NCBI RefSeq assembly: GCF_030124375.1
Contig: NZ_JASKLS010000018.1
Coordinates: forward strand, 1 to 64,000
DNA from: Sinorhizobium sp. 6-70
Lineage (GTDB): Bacteria; Pseudomonadota; Alphaproteobacteria; Rhizobiales; Rhizobiaceae
Direction: 5' to 3'
DNA length: 64,000 nt
Shown: piece by piece, positions 27,280-36,413 of the stretch
Layout: each line of letters begins with the position of its first letter
Numbering within the stretch: position 1 is the first letter of the stretch
Notes under the pieces: generated by a model
The model's database searches: none
Seen by the model: the letters and a program-made list of their open reading frames with translations, nothing else
Told to the model about the DNA's origin: nothing
Position numbers and translations under genes: made by a program

Positions 27280-28023
27280 ATGGTTCATTTCGTCACAGGC
27301 GGTCGTCCCGACGACGATGGCCGGCTGAGCAGGAATGGGCGAGCTGCGCGCGCGGCGACCCTGGTGACACGGCTGCAGGCGATGCAGCGGCAGATCAACG
27401 CGAAGAATTTCGCTGTTCTGCGCGTCAACGGCAGAGGCACGCCGGCGGCGCGCAAGCTAACCTGCGTCCTTCACAATTGGGGTGCCGCATGCGAGGCGAA
27501 CGCCCGCGATCTCATTGGCGTCTATGGCGAGGAGCTGCTGGCACATCTCGATCGTTCTCTACTGCCGGTCCTGTGGGATGGCCTGGGTGAGCATCAGGCC
27601 GCCGAAGCCTCCGATGTCCGCCCGTTCGCGCAGCGGCTGGCGGGACGAAAACTCGCCTATTCTGGGATCGCCTTCCCGGTCCGACTCGGCGCCCAGGGCA
27701 ACGGCTATGTCGTCTTTACCGGCAGCTATATCGATGCGTCCAGCGAGCAGGTCGTCGATCTGCATGCGCAGAGCTGCCACATCATGACGGATATGCTTGC
27801 CGCAGACGAAAGGCGGCTGTTTCAGGCGGAAGCGCTCAGCGACCGCGAGATCGCCTGCCTGCAGATGGCCGGCGATGGGCACATCAGCGAGGAAATCGCC
27901 GAAAAGATGGGGCTTTCCGTGCACACGGTCAATGCCTATCTCGGGGCGGCAACGACGAAGCTCGACTCCGTCAATCGCATCCAGGCGATCGCCAAGGCGA
28001 TACGCCTTGGCTATATCAGTTGA
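27280..28023 (+). CDS. visR: LuxR-type master activator subunit VisR
   Basis: 247 residues with the same layout as VisN: a sensor-like N-terminal domain and a C-terminal LuxR helix-turn-helix (LSDREIACLQMAGDG, then LSVHTVNAYLGAATTKL). It acts as the heterodimer partner of VisN. ATG at 27280 follows GGGGAGGC, with an 11-bp gap from visN. It converges on the minus-strand operon that ends at 28052, with only 28 bp between and no clear terminator. Confidence 0.92.
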   Translation: MVHFVTGGRPDDDGRLSRNGRAARAATLVTRLQAMQRQINAKNFAVLRVNGRGTPAARKLTCVLHNWGAACEANARDLIGVYGEELLAHLDRSLLPVLWDGLGEHQAAEASDVRPFAQRLAGRKLAYSGIAFPVRLGAQGNGYVVFTGSYIDASSEQVVDLHAQSCHIMTDMLAADERRLFQAEALSDREIACLQMAGDGHISEEIAEKMGLSVHTVNAYLGAATTKLDSVNRIQAIAKAIRLGYIS

Positions 28024-28051
28024 CGACTTTGGGCGCGGTGGCCCTTCGGTC

Positions 28052-28501
28052 CTAGCTCGCGAGTGGAAGGGCGTAGGATTTGACGAATTTCGCCTCTTCG
28101 AGGCTTTTCGCGAGGAAGGCGGTGTTTTCGTCCGGATCCGTGGAAGGGTGCTGGAAGCTGATATGGCTGATCTCGACCCCGGCGGTGTCGTTGCCGAGGG
28201 TCAGCCGCGCATAGACCGTAACGCCACGCGGCTTCAGTTCGAGGTCGAGAACGATCTCGGGGTTGCTGTCCCAATCCAGATTATAGTTGCCGCCGAGACC
28301 GAAATTCACCGTGCCCGGAAGGAAGTAGAGCTCGGCGGCAGACTCGACGAGGTCGGCGAGGCTCGCATGAGACTCGAACCGCAAGAGCGCGATGAAGTCC
28401 GCGGCGTCGACCAGACGCAGTTCCGTCGCCACCGGGCGGATTGCTTCCGCCACTAATTGCTCGCGTTTTTCGGAGAATTCGCACTTTTTCATCGAGGTCA
28501 C
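28052..28501 (-). CDS. Unknown protein at the end of the motA-flhB operon
   Basis: 149 residues from a GTG at 28501 that overlaps the flhB stop, or 146 from an ATG at 28492. No signal peptide, no membrane span. It is a mixed alpha/beta protein with a central Gly/Asn motif (NFGLGGNYNLDWDSNP) and regular alternation of charged and hydrophobic residues. It is the last gene of the minus-strand flagellar operon; S. meliloti has an unnamed gene in the same place. The overlap with flhB suggests translational coupling. I do not recognise a family. Confidence 0.75.
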   Translation of the reverse strand: MTSMKKCEFSEKREQLVAEAIRPVATELRLVDAADFIALLRFESHASLADLVESAAELYFLPGTVNFGLGGNYNLDWDSNPEIVLDLELKPRGVTVYARLTLGNDTAGVEISHISFQHPSTDPDENTAFLAKSLEEAKFVKSYALPLAS

Positions 28502-29580
28502 GTCACCCGTTTTTGTTGCGGCTGAGCTGCATAAACCCGGTGAATGAGTTCGGCGACCGCCTTGTAAAACACCGGTGGAATGACACTATCCACCGAGACT
28601 TGTGCAAACATGGAGCGCGCGAGCGGCGGATCCTCGAAAACCGGAATGCCGTTTTTTTCGGCAAGTTCGCGGATCTTGAGCGCGACCAGGTCCTGGCCCA
28701 TGGCGACCACGACCGGCGCATCGTTCTCTTCACGAACGTAACGCAAGGCGACGGCATAGTGCGTCGGGTTGGCGATCACCAGTGTGGCGCGCGGCACCGA
28801 GGAAATCATGCGCTTGCGCGCCCGGTCGCGCTGAATCGAGCGCAACCGCGACTTGACGATCGGGTCGCCCTGGGACTGCTTGAGTTCCTCCTTTACCTCC
28901 TGCTTCGTCATCATGAGTTCCGTGTACCAGTGATGCCGCGTCCAGAAGAGGTCGGCGATCGCAAGCACAGCCGTCGCCAGCAGCACGACGATCATGATCT
29001 GCTTGAGATCGGACGTCATCGCCGTGAAAATCGTCACCGGATCGGAGAACATCAGGTCGAGCGTGGCGAAATAGTCGTTCCACAGAACGACGACGACGAC
29101 GGTCGAAACGACGACGATCTTGAACAGGGACTTGCCGAATTCGACCAATCCCTGCACGCCGTAGATGCGTTTGAAGCCGGCCGCCGGCGATATGCGGTTC
29201 ATCTTCGGCTGAATGCGATCGAGGACGGGGCGGGGGAGATTCTGGAAGATGGACGATCCGACACCGAAGATGATGAGCAGCACGAAGATCGGGACGAGCA
29301 GCGCCCCGGATTTCATGACGATGTGCGAAATCAGCGCGACGACGTCGGTCGAGGTGTCCAGCCGCCAGGCTTCCGGCTGCTCGAAAATGTCCTTGAGAGC
29401 CTCGGCGACACTGGCCGCACCATCCGACAGAAAGAAGACGACGAAGATGTAGATCGCGAGCGTCGAGGCGAACACCGTCACTTCGCGGGAAAATGGGACG
29501 TTACCCTTGTCGGCGGCATCGGAGAGCTTCTTCTCCGATGGCGCCTCGGTCTTGCTGTCTTTGTCCTGATCTTCCGACAT
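28498..29580 (-). CDS. flhB: Flagellar export gate/switch protein FlhB
   Basis: 360 residues from the ATG at 29580. Four membrane spans are followed by the cytoplasmic FlhBC domain. The autocleavage motif is N271-P-T-H in VIANPTHYAVAL, at the usual place. FlhB sets export specificity, changing from rod/hook to filament substrates together with FliK. A Lys/Asp/Glu-rich N-terminal tail (SEDQDKDSKTEAPSEKK) is typical. About 160 bp separate it from fliG without a recognisable promoter. Confidence 0.95.
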   Translation of the reverse strand: MSEDQDKDSKTEAPSEKKLSDAADKGNVPFSREVTVFASTLAIYIFVVFFLSDGAASVAEALKDIFEQPEAWRLDTSTDVVALISHIVMKSGALLVPIFVLLIIFGVGSSIFQNLPRPVLDRIQPKMNRISPAAGFKRIYGVQGLVEFGKSLFKIVVVSTVVVVVLWNDYFATLDLMFSDPVTIFTAMTSDLKQIMIVVLLATAVLAIADLFWTRHHWYTELMMTKQEVKEELKQSQGDPIVKSRLRSIQRDRARKRMISSVPRATLVIANPTHYAVALRYVREENDAPVVVAMGQDLVALKIRELAEKNGIPVFEDPPLARSMFAQVSVDSVIPPVFYKAVAELIHRVYAAQPQQKRVT

Positions 29581-29741
29581 GAAACAGGAAGCTCCCGGCA
29601 ATTGCCCGATCGAACGTCACGCGATCAGGCAAGCCTGCGGCGACGCTCTCCCGCTGTCGTGAACCGGGAATTTCTGACGCGCAAGGGGGCGACGACGCGG
29701 GCGGGGCCGGGTCAACAGGAATTATGGAGTCGCGGCGGGCC

Positions 29742-30773
29742 TCAGGCGGCCGCCGCTTCCTTGTCCTTGAGCTCCAGCTGTCCGCCGGCGGCAAGGCGGA
29801 TCGCTTCCTGGGTGATCGACCGTCTGGCGATCGCGATGTCGCGGGGGTTGATGCCGGTGTCGCCGACCGCCAGATCCGATTCGATCATACGGCGCTGGCG
29901 GGCGCCGATCGACGCGAGAACCGACTCGCGCAGTTCCGGCGCCGACCCGCGAAGCGCCATCGTGATGATGTCGGTGGAGACATCGTTGAACAATTGTACG
30001 CGGCTTCTCTGCGGCATGAAGAGAATGTCGTCGAAGAGGAAGATCTTCGGCCGGACCTTTTTGGCCGAGTCGGTGTTGATCGTCTCGAGCGAGGCGAGCA
30101 GCGTGTCCACCTGTCCCTTTTCGAGTTCGTTCATGACCTCGGCGATCTTGGCCGGTCCGGGCGAGTTGCGCTCGGCTTCCATCTCGTCGATCATTTCCAT
30201 CACGCGCGCCTCGATGATGGCGGCCGCCTTCGGGCTTACGTTCTTTATGTTGACGGCGCGGTTGAGGATATCCGGTCGCTGCGTTTCCGAAAGCTGCAAC
30301 AGCACCTTGGCGCCGAAGCTCGAAGGCATCATCGACAGGACGTACGCAATCGTCTGCGGGTGTTCCTTGGCAAGCGACTGGGCGACGAGGACCGGATCGC
30401 ACTCCTGCAGACGATCCCAGATGTTTGCTTCGTAGGACTGGAAGGTGGCGCGGCGGCCGAGCAGGCCGTCGACCTCGTCCGGGGTCAGCCCTTCTTCCAG
30501 AATGCTTTCGATCGCGCGGGCATTGTCCATCAGACCCGCACCTTCGGTGAAAAGGTCCTCGAACTCGTTGACGAGCGCTTCGAGTTCGTGGGGAGGGATG
30601 GCGCGCAGCGATTGCGCCGCCGCGATGATCGCCTGGAGCTCGCTCTGGGTGAAGAACTTCAAGAGCTTGCCAGCCACGGACTTGCCCATGGCAAGCAATA
30701 CGGCGGCCGCCTTGTCTGTCTGGCTCAGCGGATGTGCCGGCGTCTGTGCCCCGAAACTTTCGAAATCCATCAT
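29742..30773 (-). CDS. fliG: Flagellar motor switch protein FliG
   Basis: 343 residues. The three FliG domains are present: the N-terminal part binding FliF, the middle part with the EHPQTIAYVLSMM segment that contacts FliM, and the C-terminal torque domain with LFDDILFMPQRS and charged residues facing MotA. Two adjacent ATG codons mark the start. It follows fliN by 28 bp in the minus-strand operon. Confidence 0.95.
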   Translation of the reverse strand: MMDFESFGAQTPAHPLSQTDKAAAVLLAMGKSVAGKLLKFFTQSELQAIIAAAQSLRAIPPHELEALVNEFEDLFTEGAGLMDNARAIESILEEGLTPDEVDGLLGRRATFQSYEANIWDRLQECDPVLVAQSLAKEHPQTIAYVLSMMPSSFGAKVLLQLSETQRPDILNRAVNIKNVSPKAAAIIEARVMEMIDEMEAERNSPGPAKIAEVMNELEKGQVDTLLASLETINTDSAKKVRPKIFLFDDILFMPQRSRVQLFNDVSTDIITMALRGSAPELRESVLASIGARQRRMIESDLAVGDTGINPRDIAIARRSITQEAIRLAAGGQLELKDKEAAAA

Positions 30774-30801
30774 GGATTTATCCCTCGCCCATTCATTGGG
30801 C

Positions 30802-31419
30802 CTATGTGTTCTTGCTGCCCTTGATCTCGATGAGCTTGACGCCGAACCGGGTCACGTCGCCCTCGAGTACGGTAATTTCACCGCGGCCGATCACCCGGCC
30901 GTTGACCATGATCTCGACCGGCTCTCCGATCTTGCGGTCGAGCGCGATCGTCGCGCCTTCGGCCAGGCCCATGAGCCCGGAAACCTGCATCCGGCTGGTG
31001 CCGAGCACGATCTGAACATCGATCGGAATGTCCATGATCAGATCGAGATTGGCCGTCATGCCGCTGCCCGGCGCGGATTCGATTGCCGGCTCGGCAGCGT
31101 CGAAGCCGCCACCGCCGAAAGCGCTACCGGCATCGAAGGCGCCGGTCATTCCCGCGTCGGCGAAATCGCCGCCGAAGCTATCCGCCCCGAAGTCGCCACC
31201 GAATGCGCCTGTGCTATCGGTCGTGCCACCAAAGTCGCCGCCGAACTCCGTTGCCATGTCCAGCGCGCCGGTGGAGGCGAAGTCCGCGCCAAAATCCGCC
31301 GCGGGCTCGCCATCCTTCTTGAGAACGCCGCGCAGGTCGTCGATCGCCTGGTCGAGCTCCGTGTCTTCGACGGCGAATGCGGCCTGTTCTTGGATGGGTG
31401 CTGCTTTCTTGGGTGCCAT
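30802..31419 (-). CDS. fliN: Flagellar motor switch protein FliN with FG-rich linker
   Basis: 205 residues from the ATG at 31419; an upstream ATG would add 12. The C-terminal ~85 residues are the SPOA domain (IPIDVQIVLGTSRMQVSGLM, then VNGRVIGRGEITVLEG) that forms the C-ring. Between a short N-terminal helix and this domain lies a low-complexity stretch of roughly 70 residues (about 44-110) built from F-G-G-D-F and A-F-G-G units. Many FliN proteins are shorter, near 140 residues. The weak ribosome binding site is compensated by the position 57 bp after fliM in the operon. Confidence 0.92.
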   Translation of the reverse strand: MAPKKAAPIQEQAAFAVEDTELDQAIDDLRGVLKKDGEPAADFGADFASTGALDMATEFGGDFGGTTDSTGAFGGDFGADSFGGDFADAGMTGAFDAGSAFGGGGFDAAEPAIESAPGSGMTANLDLIMDIPIDVQIVLGTSRMQVSGLMGLAEGATIALDRKIGEPVEIMVNGRVIGRGEITVLEGDVTRFGVKLIEIKGSKNT

Positions 31420-31476
31420 GTGCGAATTATTCCAGTTGAAGCTTGCCTCAGGCATTCTACCGAGAGAGGCGGGCTG

Positions 31477-32424
31477 TTAGCTCATGATGTGGCGAAGAAT
31501 GTCCTGTTCGGAACCGTGCGTATCCTTGACCCGGACCGTGTATTTCGCGCCCGAGCGCCCGAACTCGCAGACATAGAGCTCGCGTCCGTTGGCGTTTACG
31601 TCCACGCGAACGTCCTGACCGTCATGAAACGGGATCACGTCTCCCGGCTGCAGGCGGCTGATCGTATCGAGTGTCAGGCTTTCCAGCCGGATGCGTGCCT
31701 CGAGCGTCACGGCGGAGCGACGAACCTGTTCCTCGATCTGCTCCGTCCATTCCGTCTTGCCTTTATCAGCCTGGTCGGCACCCCTGGGTGGGACGATCTG
31801 TGTCTTGAGGAGAACGCTCTGGGGAACGATCACCGAGAAGGTCGACAGCACCGGCCCAAGGCCGACCGTCATATTGATGGAGGCCGCGTAAACATCCTCC
31901 ATCGTCGGATCGGGTTTGGGGTGCGTTTCGCTGTTGTATGGACGGCCGACGACAGGCTCGAAGCCACCCGGCGCGTTCACCGCCAGGCGCAGCACATCGG
32001 CGATCTTTTCGAAGATCGGCACCGCGACGTCGATCTCGATCTGCGACATCGACCGGGGCTCCGGTTCTCCGATGTTCGTAGGCTCGGCGCCGAGCAGGGC
32101 TTCGACGAGGGTGATGAGAACCGGGCTGTCACAACCGATCTGGAAATCCTGGCACCAGTTGCGCAGCGAAGCCTCGGTTAGCAGCACGCCGTCCCCAAGG
32201 CCCGCAATGAGCTCGTTCCGGAGGCCGGTCTTGAAACCGGCATAGCCGATTGCAATGTCGTGACCGGTCTCGGCCTTATATATGCCCGGAAGCAATTCGC
32301 CGAAGACCTGGCCGAGTTCGAGTGCGGTCCGGCCGATGGTCTTGTCGTCGCCGAGTGCGCCGATCATGCGCGCAAGCAGCCTCTTGTCGAATGCGTAGAC
32401 GTTCGATGCCGTGCTCGGGTTCAT
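31477..32424 (-). CDS. fliM: Flagellar motor switch protein FliM
   Basis: 315 residues. It has the CheC-like middle domain and a C-terminal SPOA domain (SRLQPGDVIPFHDGQDVRVDV). The N-terminal CheY-binding peptide of enteric FliM (LSQxEIDALL) is not recognisable; the protein begins with MNPSTASNVYAFDKRLLARM, as in related rhizobia, where CheY2 slows rather than reverses the motor. It starts 1 bp after the motA stop. Confidence 0.92.
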   Translation of the reverse strand: MNPSTASNVYAFDKRLLARMIGALGDDKTIGRTALELGQVFGELLPGIYKAETGHDIAIGYAGFKTGLRNELIAGLGDGVLLTEASLRNWCQDFQIGCDSPVLITLVEALLGAEPTNIGEPEPRSMSQIEIDVAVPIFEKIADVLRLAVNAPGGFEPVVGRPYNSETHPKPDPTMEDVYAASINMTVGLGPVLSTFSVIVPQSVLLKTQIVPPRGADQADKGKTEWTEQIEEQVRRSAVTLEARIRLESLTLDTISRLQPGDVIPFHDGQDVRVDVNANGRELYVCEFGRSGAKYTVRVKDTHGSEQDILRHIMS

Positions 32425-32425
32425 G

Positions 32426-33304
32426 TTATGCCGCCTTGCTTTCGCTGCCGCCGCCCGGGTTCATCATCTCCTGCTCGACCGCGTCGATGGACGGCCGTTC
32501 ATAGGCGGAGATCGTCTTGCGGCCATATTCGAGGGCGACCTGCGGAACCGAGCCGTTCATGTAGGCAAGCAGCGTTTGCTTGACGATGACGTAGAGGCGG
32601 TTCTGTTTCTCGCGCACGGCCTTGATGTTGGCGACAAGCGGGCCGACGACCGAATAGGAAAGGAAGACGCCGAGCAGGGTTCCGACGAGTGCGGCGGCGA
32701 TCTTGGCCCCAAGCACTTCCGGGGCCTCGTTGATGGCGCCCATCGCCTTTATCACGCCGAGAACCGCTGCGACGATACCGATCGCCGGCAGCGCATCGCC
32801 CATGGTCGTCAGCGCGTGATAGCACTTCATCTTGTCATGGGTGATCGTCTGGATTTCCTCGTCCATCAGCGCCTCGATCTCGTGCGAGCGGGCATTGCCG
32901 ATGATGATCAGTCGCACATAGTCGCAGATGAAGGCGGTCAGTTCCTTGTTCTGCAGGACGGTCGGTGCGGATTGGAAGATCGAGGATTCCTCCGGGTTGT
33001 CGATGTGACTCTCGATCTCGTTGCGGGATTTGGTCCTGAGATCGCGCATCAGGCTGTAGAGCACGCCGAGCGTGTCGAGGTAGTGGCGCTCCTTCGGCAC
33101 CTTGTGCCGGAAGGCTTCGCCAAGCGCCTTGCCGGTGTCTTTCACGACCTTCATCGAGTTGGCCATGATGTAACCGCCGATGCCGGCCCCGCCGATGATC
33201 ATCAGCTCGAAAGGCTGGTTCAGCACCTCCAGGTGCCCGCCCATCGCGAGGTATCCGCCGAGGATACAGCCGAAGGTCACAAGAAGCCCGATGATGATGT
33301 TCAT
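32426..33304 (-). CDS. motA: Flagellar stator protein MotA
   Basis: 292 residues with four membrane spans in two hairpins and the long cytoplasmic loop between spans 2 and 3 that carries the charged residues facing FliG. Late signatures are GAINEAPEVLGAKIAAALVGT and GVFLSYSVVGPLV. It forms the proton channel with MotB, encoded 17 kb away. First gene of the operon motA-fliM-fliN-fliG-flhB-orf; the class II motif is 40 bp upstream on the minus strand. Confidence 0.95.
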   Translation of the reverse strand: MNIIIGLLVTFGCILGGYLAMGGHLEVLNQPFELMIIGGAGIGGYIMANSMKVVKDTGKALGEAFRHKVPKERHYLDTLGVLYSLMRDLRTKSRNEIESHIDNPEESSIFQSAPTVLQNKELTAFICDYVRLIIIGNARSHEIEALMDEEIQTITHDKMKCYHALTTMGDALPAIGIVAAVLGVIKAMGAINEAPEVLGAKIAAALVGTLLGVFLSYSVVGPLVANIKAVREKQNRLYVIVKQTLLAYMNGSVPQVALEYGRKTISAYERPSIDAVEQEMMNPGGGSESKAA

Positions 33305-33343
33305 TGTCGATACCTGTCGCGATCGTGGTTTTCAGTTGACGGA

Positions 33344-33366
33344 ATAGGGCTTCATCCTTGCGTGAG
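33344..33366 (-). promoter_or_regulatory. Class II motif upstream of motA (minus strand)
   Basis: Read on the minus strand: CTCACGCAAG, 9 bp, CTAT (followed by TC). It is divergent from the plus-strand site at 33408, only 41 bp away, so one regulator could serve both operons. Confidence 0.65.
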
Positions 33367-33407
33367 GCTGTTCGTAGAGCCCCCTTGAAACCCGCGCGCG
33401 GAACAGG

Positions 33408-33430
33408 TTCGCGCAAGCCAGTCAGGTCAG
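33408..33430 (+). promoter_or_regulatory. Class II motif upstream of the DUF1217-flgF operon
   Basis: TTCGCGCAAG, 9 bp, TCAG. The upstream half is a perfect match; the downstream tetramer is the weakest of the seven. It lies 58 bp before the GTG start of the next gene. Confidence 0.55.
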
Positions 33431-33488
33431 GATTTGCGACGTCGGGCGAAGTCGCGCCCGGCTTCATTCCGGACAGGGCGACGCGATC

Positions 33489-34268
33489 GTGACCACGACC
33501 TATACGAGCTACAAGCTGATCACCGCCGATCTCACGAAATCGCTGGAGCGCGTTTCCGAGCAGCCGGACGTTGCCCGCGAGACGGAATATTATCTGGCGA
33601 CGATCGGCAGCATCAAAACCATCGACGATTTCTTCGCCGACAGCCGGCTCTACAACTACGCGATGAAGGCGCATGGCCTCGAAGACATGGCCTATGCGAA
33701 GGCCTTCATGCGCAAGGTACTGTCCGAGGGCATCGACAGCGACGACGCCTTTGCCAACAAGCTGACGGATGGCCGTTACAAGGCGCTGGTCGAATCCCTG
33801 AATTTTGCCCGCAACGGCGAGGCGGCGAGCTCATTCGATCGCGCGCAAAAGGGTGTTGCCGACAAATACGCCCGCCAGACGCTGGAACAGAATGCCGGCG
33901 AGGAAAATGCCGGCGTGCGGCTGGCGCTCTACTTCTCGCGCATGGCGCCGACGATCACCAGCGGATACGCCATCATCGCCGACGAGGCGTTGGCACAGGT
34001 CGCGCGAACAGCCCTGCAGCTGCCCGACGAGTTCGCAGCGACCGATGTCGATCGCCAGGCCGAGGCCTATGAGGCGGCGATCGATCTTAAGGACTTCCAG
34101 GATCCCGAGAAGCTGGCGGCGTTTCTCGACCGCTTCACCGCGCTTTGGGAAGTCAACAATTCCACGGACAGCTACGATCCGCTTGCGGTCTTCGGTTCAT
34201 CGAGCGGCTACGGCATTTCCTCCGATCTGCTCCTGTCCATCAACAGCCTGAAACTCGGGGGACGCTGA
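33489..34268 (+). CDS. DUF1217 flagellar-cluster protein
   Basis: 259 residues from GTG. It is helical, without signal peptide or membrane span, and matches the alphaproteobacterial DUF1217 family as I remember it (KTIDDFFADSRLYNYAMKAHGL near residue 45 and a Gly-Ser-rich end with ISSDLLLSINSLKLGGR). The last part resembles the C-terminal heptad region of flagellar axial proteins. It heads the flgF-fliI-flgBC operon, so an export or rod-related role is likely but unproven. One base separates it from flgF. Confidence 0.8.
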   Translation: MTTTYTSYKLITADLTKSLERVSEQPDVARETEYYLATIGSIKTIDDFFADSRLYNYAMKAHGLEDMAYAKAFMRKVLSEGIDSDDAFANKLTDGRYKALVESLNFARNGEAASSFDRAQKGVADKYARQTLEQNAGEENAGVRLALYFSRMAPTITSGYAIIADEALAQVARTALQLPDEFAATDVDRQAEAYEAAIDLKDFQDPEKLAAFLDRFTALWEVNNSTDSYDPLAVFGSSSGYGISSDLLLSINSLKLGGR

Positions 34269-34269
34269 C

Positions 34270-34992
34270 GTGCAGACCGGTCTTTATGTGGCGATCTCGT
34301 CGCAGATGGCGCTCGAAAAGCGCCTGAACACGATCGCCGACAACATCGCAAACTCCGGCACCGTCGGCTTTCGCGGCGCTGAAGTGAAGTTTAACCAGAT
34401 GCTCGGCGACACCAAGCCGACCAAGGTTTCCTACGTGTCGGAAGGCGAGGAATATCTCAACACCAACACCGGGTCGCTTGCCCGCACCGGCGCCTCGCTC
34501 GACTTTGCGATCAAGGGCGACGCCTGGTTTTCGATCGACACGCCCGGCGGGCCGGCCCTGACTCGCGACGGTCGGTTCACGCTGACGGAGACCGGCGAGC
34601 TCGTCACCATCAAGGGGTATCCGGTGCTCGACGCCGGCGGCGCGCCGATCCAGCTGAACGGCGGAGCAGGCGAGATCACCGTCGGCGCCGATGGCGCCAT
34701 CCACCAGAACGGCAATCAGGTCGCTCTGCTTGGCCTCTTTGAGGCGGACTTCAGCAACGGCTTCATGCGCTACGACAATAGCGCCGTCATGCCGGCAATT
34801 CAGCCGGAGCCGGTCGTCGACCGTTTCGATGTCGGCGTGATGCAGGGGTTCCTCGAAGAGTCGAACGTCAACGCCATCCAGGAAATGTCGCAGCTTATCA
34901 TGGTCACCCGCGCCTTCGATAACATCACCGCGCTGATGCGCGACAGCGAGGGATCGCTGGAAGAAGCGATCAAGACGCTGGGCGGCAGCTGA
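34270..34992 (+). CDS. flgF: Flagellar proximal rod protein FlgF
   Basis: 240 residues from GTG at 34270, preceded by GGGGGACG. The N-terminal rod signature lies in LNTIADNIANSGTVGFRGAEV, and the C-terminal heptad helix ends in LIMVTRAFDNITALMRDSEG. FlgF follows FlgB and FlgC in the rod and is exported without a cleaved signal. Confidence 0.93.
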   Translation: MQTGLYVAISSQMALEKRLNTIADNIANSGTVGFRGAEVKFNQMLGDTKPTKVSYVSEGEEYLNTNTGSLARTGASLDFAIKGDAWFSIDTPGGPALTRDGRFTLTETGELVTIKGYPVLDAGGAPIQLNGGAGEITVGADGAIHQNGNQVALLGLFEADFSNGFMRYDNSAVMPAIQPEPVVDRFDVGVMQGFLEESNVNAIQEMSQLIMVTRAFDNITALMRDSEGSLEEAIKTLGGS

Positions 34993-34995
34993 TAA

Positions 34996-36411
34996 ATGAC
35001 GGAAACCATGGAACGCGAGGGCCCCGAGACCCTTGCTGCATCGACATCGCTGGCGGCGCTTGCGGGGCTGGTCGAGCGTTATTCGAAGCCGGAGTTTTCG
35101 ATCGCGCCGGGCGGTCACGTGCAGACGATCGCGCCCGGGCACTACACCGTTACCGGTCTTTCGCGCCACGTTCGGCTCGGCGACTTCGTCGCGCACAAGA
35201 GTGCGACCGGCACCCATCTTGGCGAAGTCGTCCGTGTCGAGCCGGAGCAGGTTGTTGTCTGCCCGATCGAACCCGGCGATCCGATCGGCATTCACGATAC
35301 GGTCATTCGCAAAGGCGCCTTCCGGATAGCACCCACCGACAACTGGTGCGGTCGCACGATCAACGCCCTGGCGGAGCCGATCGACGGCCTCGGGCCGCTG
35401 TTGCAAGGCGACGTTCGCCGCTCGATCTCCAACACCGCGCCGCCGTCCATGACGCGCAAGCGCGTTGAGCACGGTTTCAAGACCGGCGTGCGTGCCATCG
35501 ACATTTTCTCGCCGCTCTGCCTCGGCCAACGCCTTGGCATCTTTGCAGGCTCCGGCGTCGGCAAATCGACGCTGCTTTCGATGCTGGCGCGTGCGGATGC
35601 CTTCGACAAGGTCGTCATCGCGCTTGTCGGCGAACGCGGCCGCGAAGTGCGTGAATTCATCGAGGACACACTCGGCGACAATCTTTCCAAATCGGTCGCC
35701 GTCGTCGCCACCAGCGACGAAAGCCCTATGCTCAGGAAGATGGCGCCGCTCACGGCCGTCACGATTGCCGAGCACTACCGCGACAGCGGCGACAACGTGC
35801 TCCTCATCGTCGATAGCGTGACGCGCTTTGCCCATGCAATCCGTGAGGTGGCGACGGCCGCGGGTGAGCCTCCGATTGCGCGCGGTTATCCGGCTTCCGT
35901 CTTCACCGAGCTTCCGCGCCTGCTCGAGCGCGCCGGCCCCGGCGTCGAAGGGACTGGGACGATCACGGCGATCATCTCGATCCTGGTGGATGGCGACAAC
36001 CACAATGATCCGGTCGCCGACTCGACGCGTGGCATTCTGGACGGGCACATCGTCTTGGAGCGCAGCCTGGCGGAGGAGGGTCGCTATCCGCCGATCAATC
36101 CGCTCGCCTCGATCTCGCGCCTGGCGCGTAAGGCGTGGACTCCGGATCAGGAAAAGCTGGTGGCACGCCTCAAAGCATTGATCCATCGCTTCGAGGAAAC
36201 GCGCGATCTTCGCCTGATCGGCGGTTACCGACCAGGCGGCGATGCCGATCTCGACATGGCGATCAAGCAGGTGCCGGTCATCTATGAGGTACTCAAGCAG
36301 ACACCCGGCGAGCGGGCCGCGTTCGACGCCTTCACCGATCTTGCCAATGCGTTGAAGGCGGCCGCGATGGGAAATCAACCGGGTTCCGCCGGCATGCGAC
36401 CGAGGGGGTAG
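34996..36411 (+). CDS. fliI: Flagellar export ATPase FliI
   Basis: 471 residues. Walker A is GSGVGKST near residue 187; the F1-ATPase-beta-like signature is around VADSTRGILDGHIVLER, and the GERGREVREFIED segment is typical of FliI. It drives unfolding of export substrates at the base of the flagellum, normally with FliH and FliJ. No FliJ-like coiled-coil gene follows it here; the next gene has a membrane span instead. Confidence 0.95.
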   Translation: MTETMEREGPETLAASTSLAALAGLVERYSKPEFSIAPGGHVQTIAPGHYTVTGLSRHVRLGDFVAHKSATGTHLGEVVRVEPEQVVVCPIEPGDPIGIHDTVIRKGAFRIAPTDNWCGRTINALAEPIDGLGPLLQGDVRRSISNTAPPSMTRKRVEHGFKTGVRAIDIFSPLCLGQRLGIFAGSGVGKSTLLSMLARADAFDKVVIALVGERGREVREFIEDTLGDNLSKSVAVVATSDESPMLRKMAPLTAVTIAEHYRDSGDNVLLIVDSVTRFAHAIREVATAAGEPPIARGYPASVFTELPRLLERAGPGVEGTGTITAIISILVDGDNHNDPVADSTRGILDGHIVLERSLAEEGRYPPINPLASISRLARKAWTPDQEKLVARLKALIHRFEETRDLRLIGGYRPGGDADLDMAIKQVPVIYEVLKQTPGERAAFDAFTDLANALKAAAMGNQPGSAGMRPRG

Positions 36412-36413
36412 GG

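Noticed and set aside
28441..30435. 664-codon plus-strand frame across flhB and fliG.
   Set aside because: It is a shadow of two well-conserved minus-strand genes and crosses their intergenic gap without any start signal.
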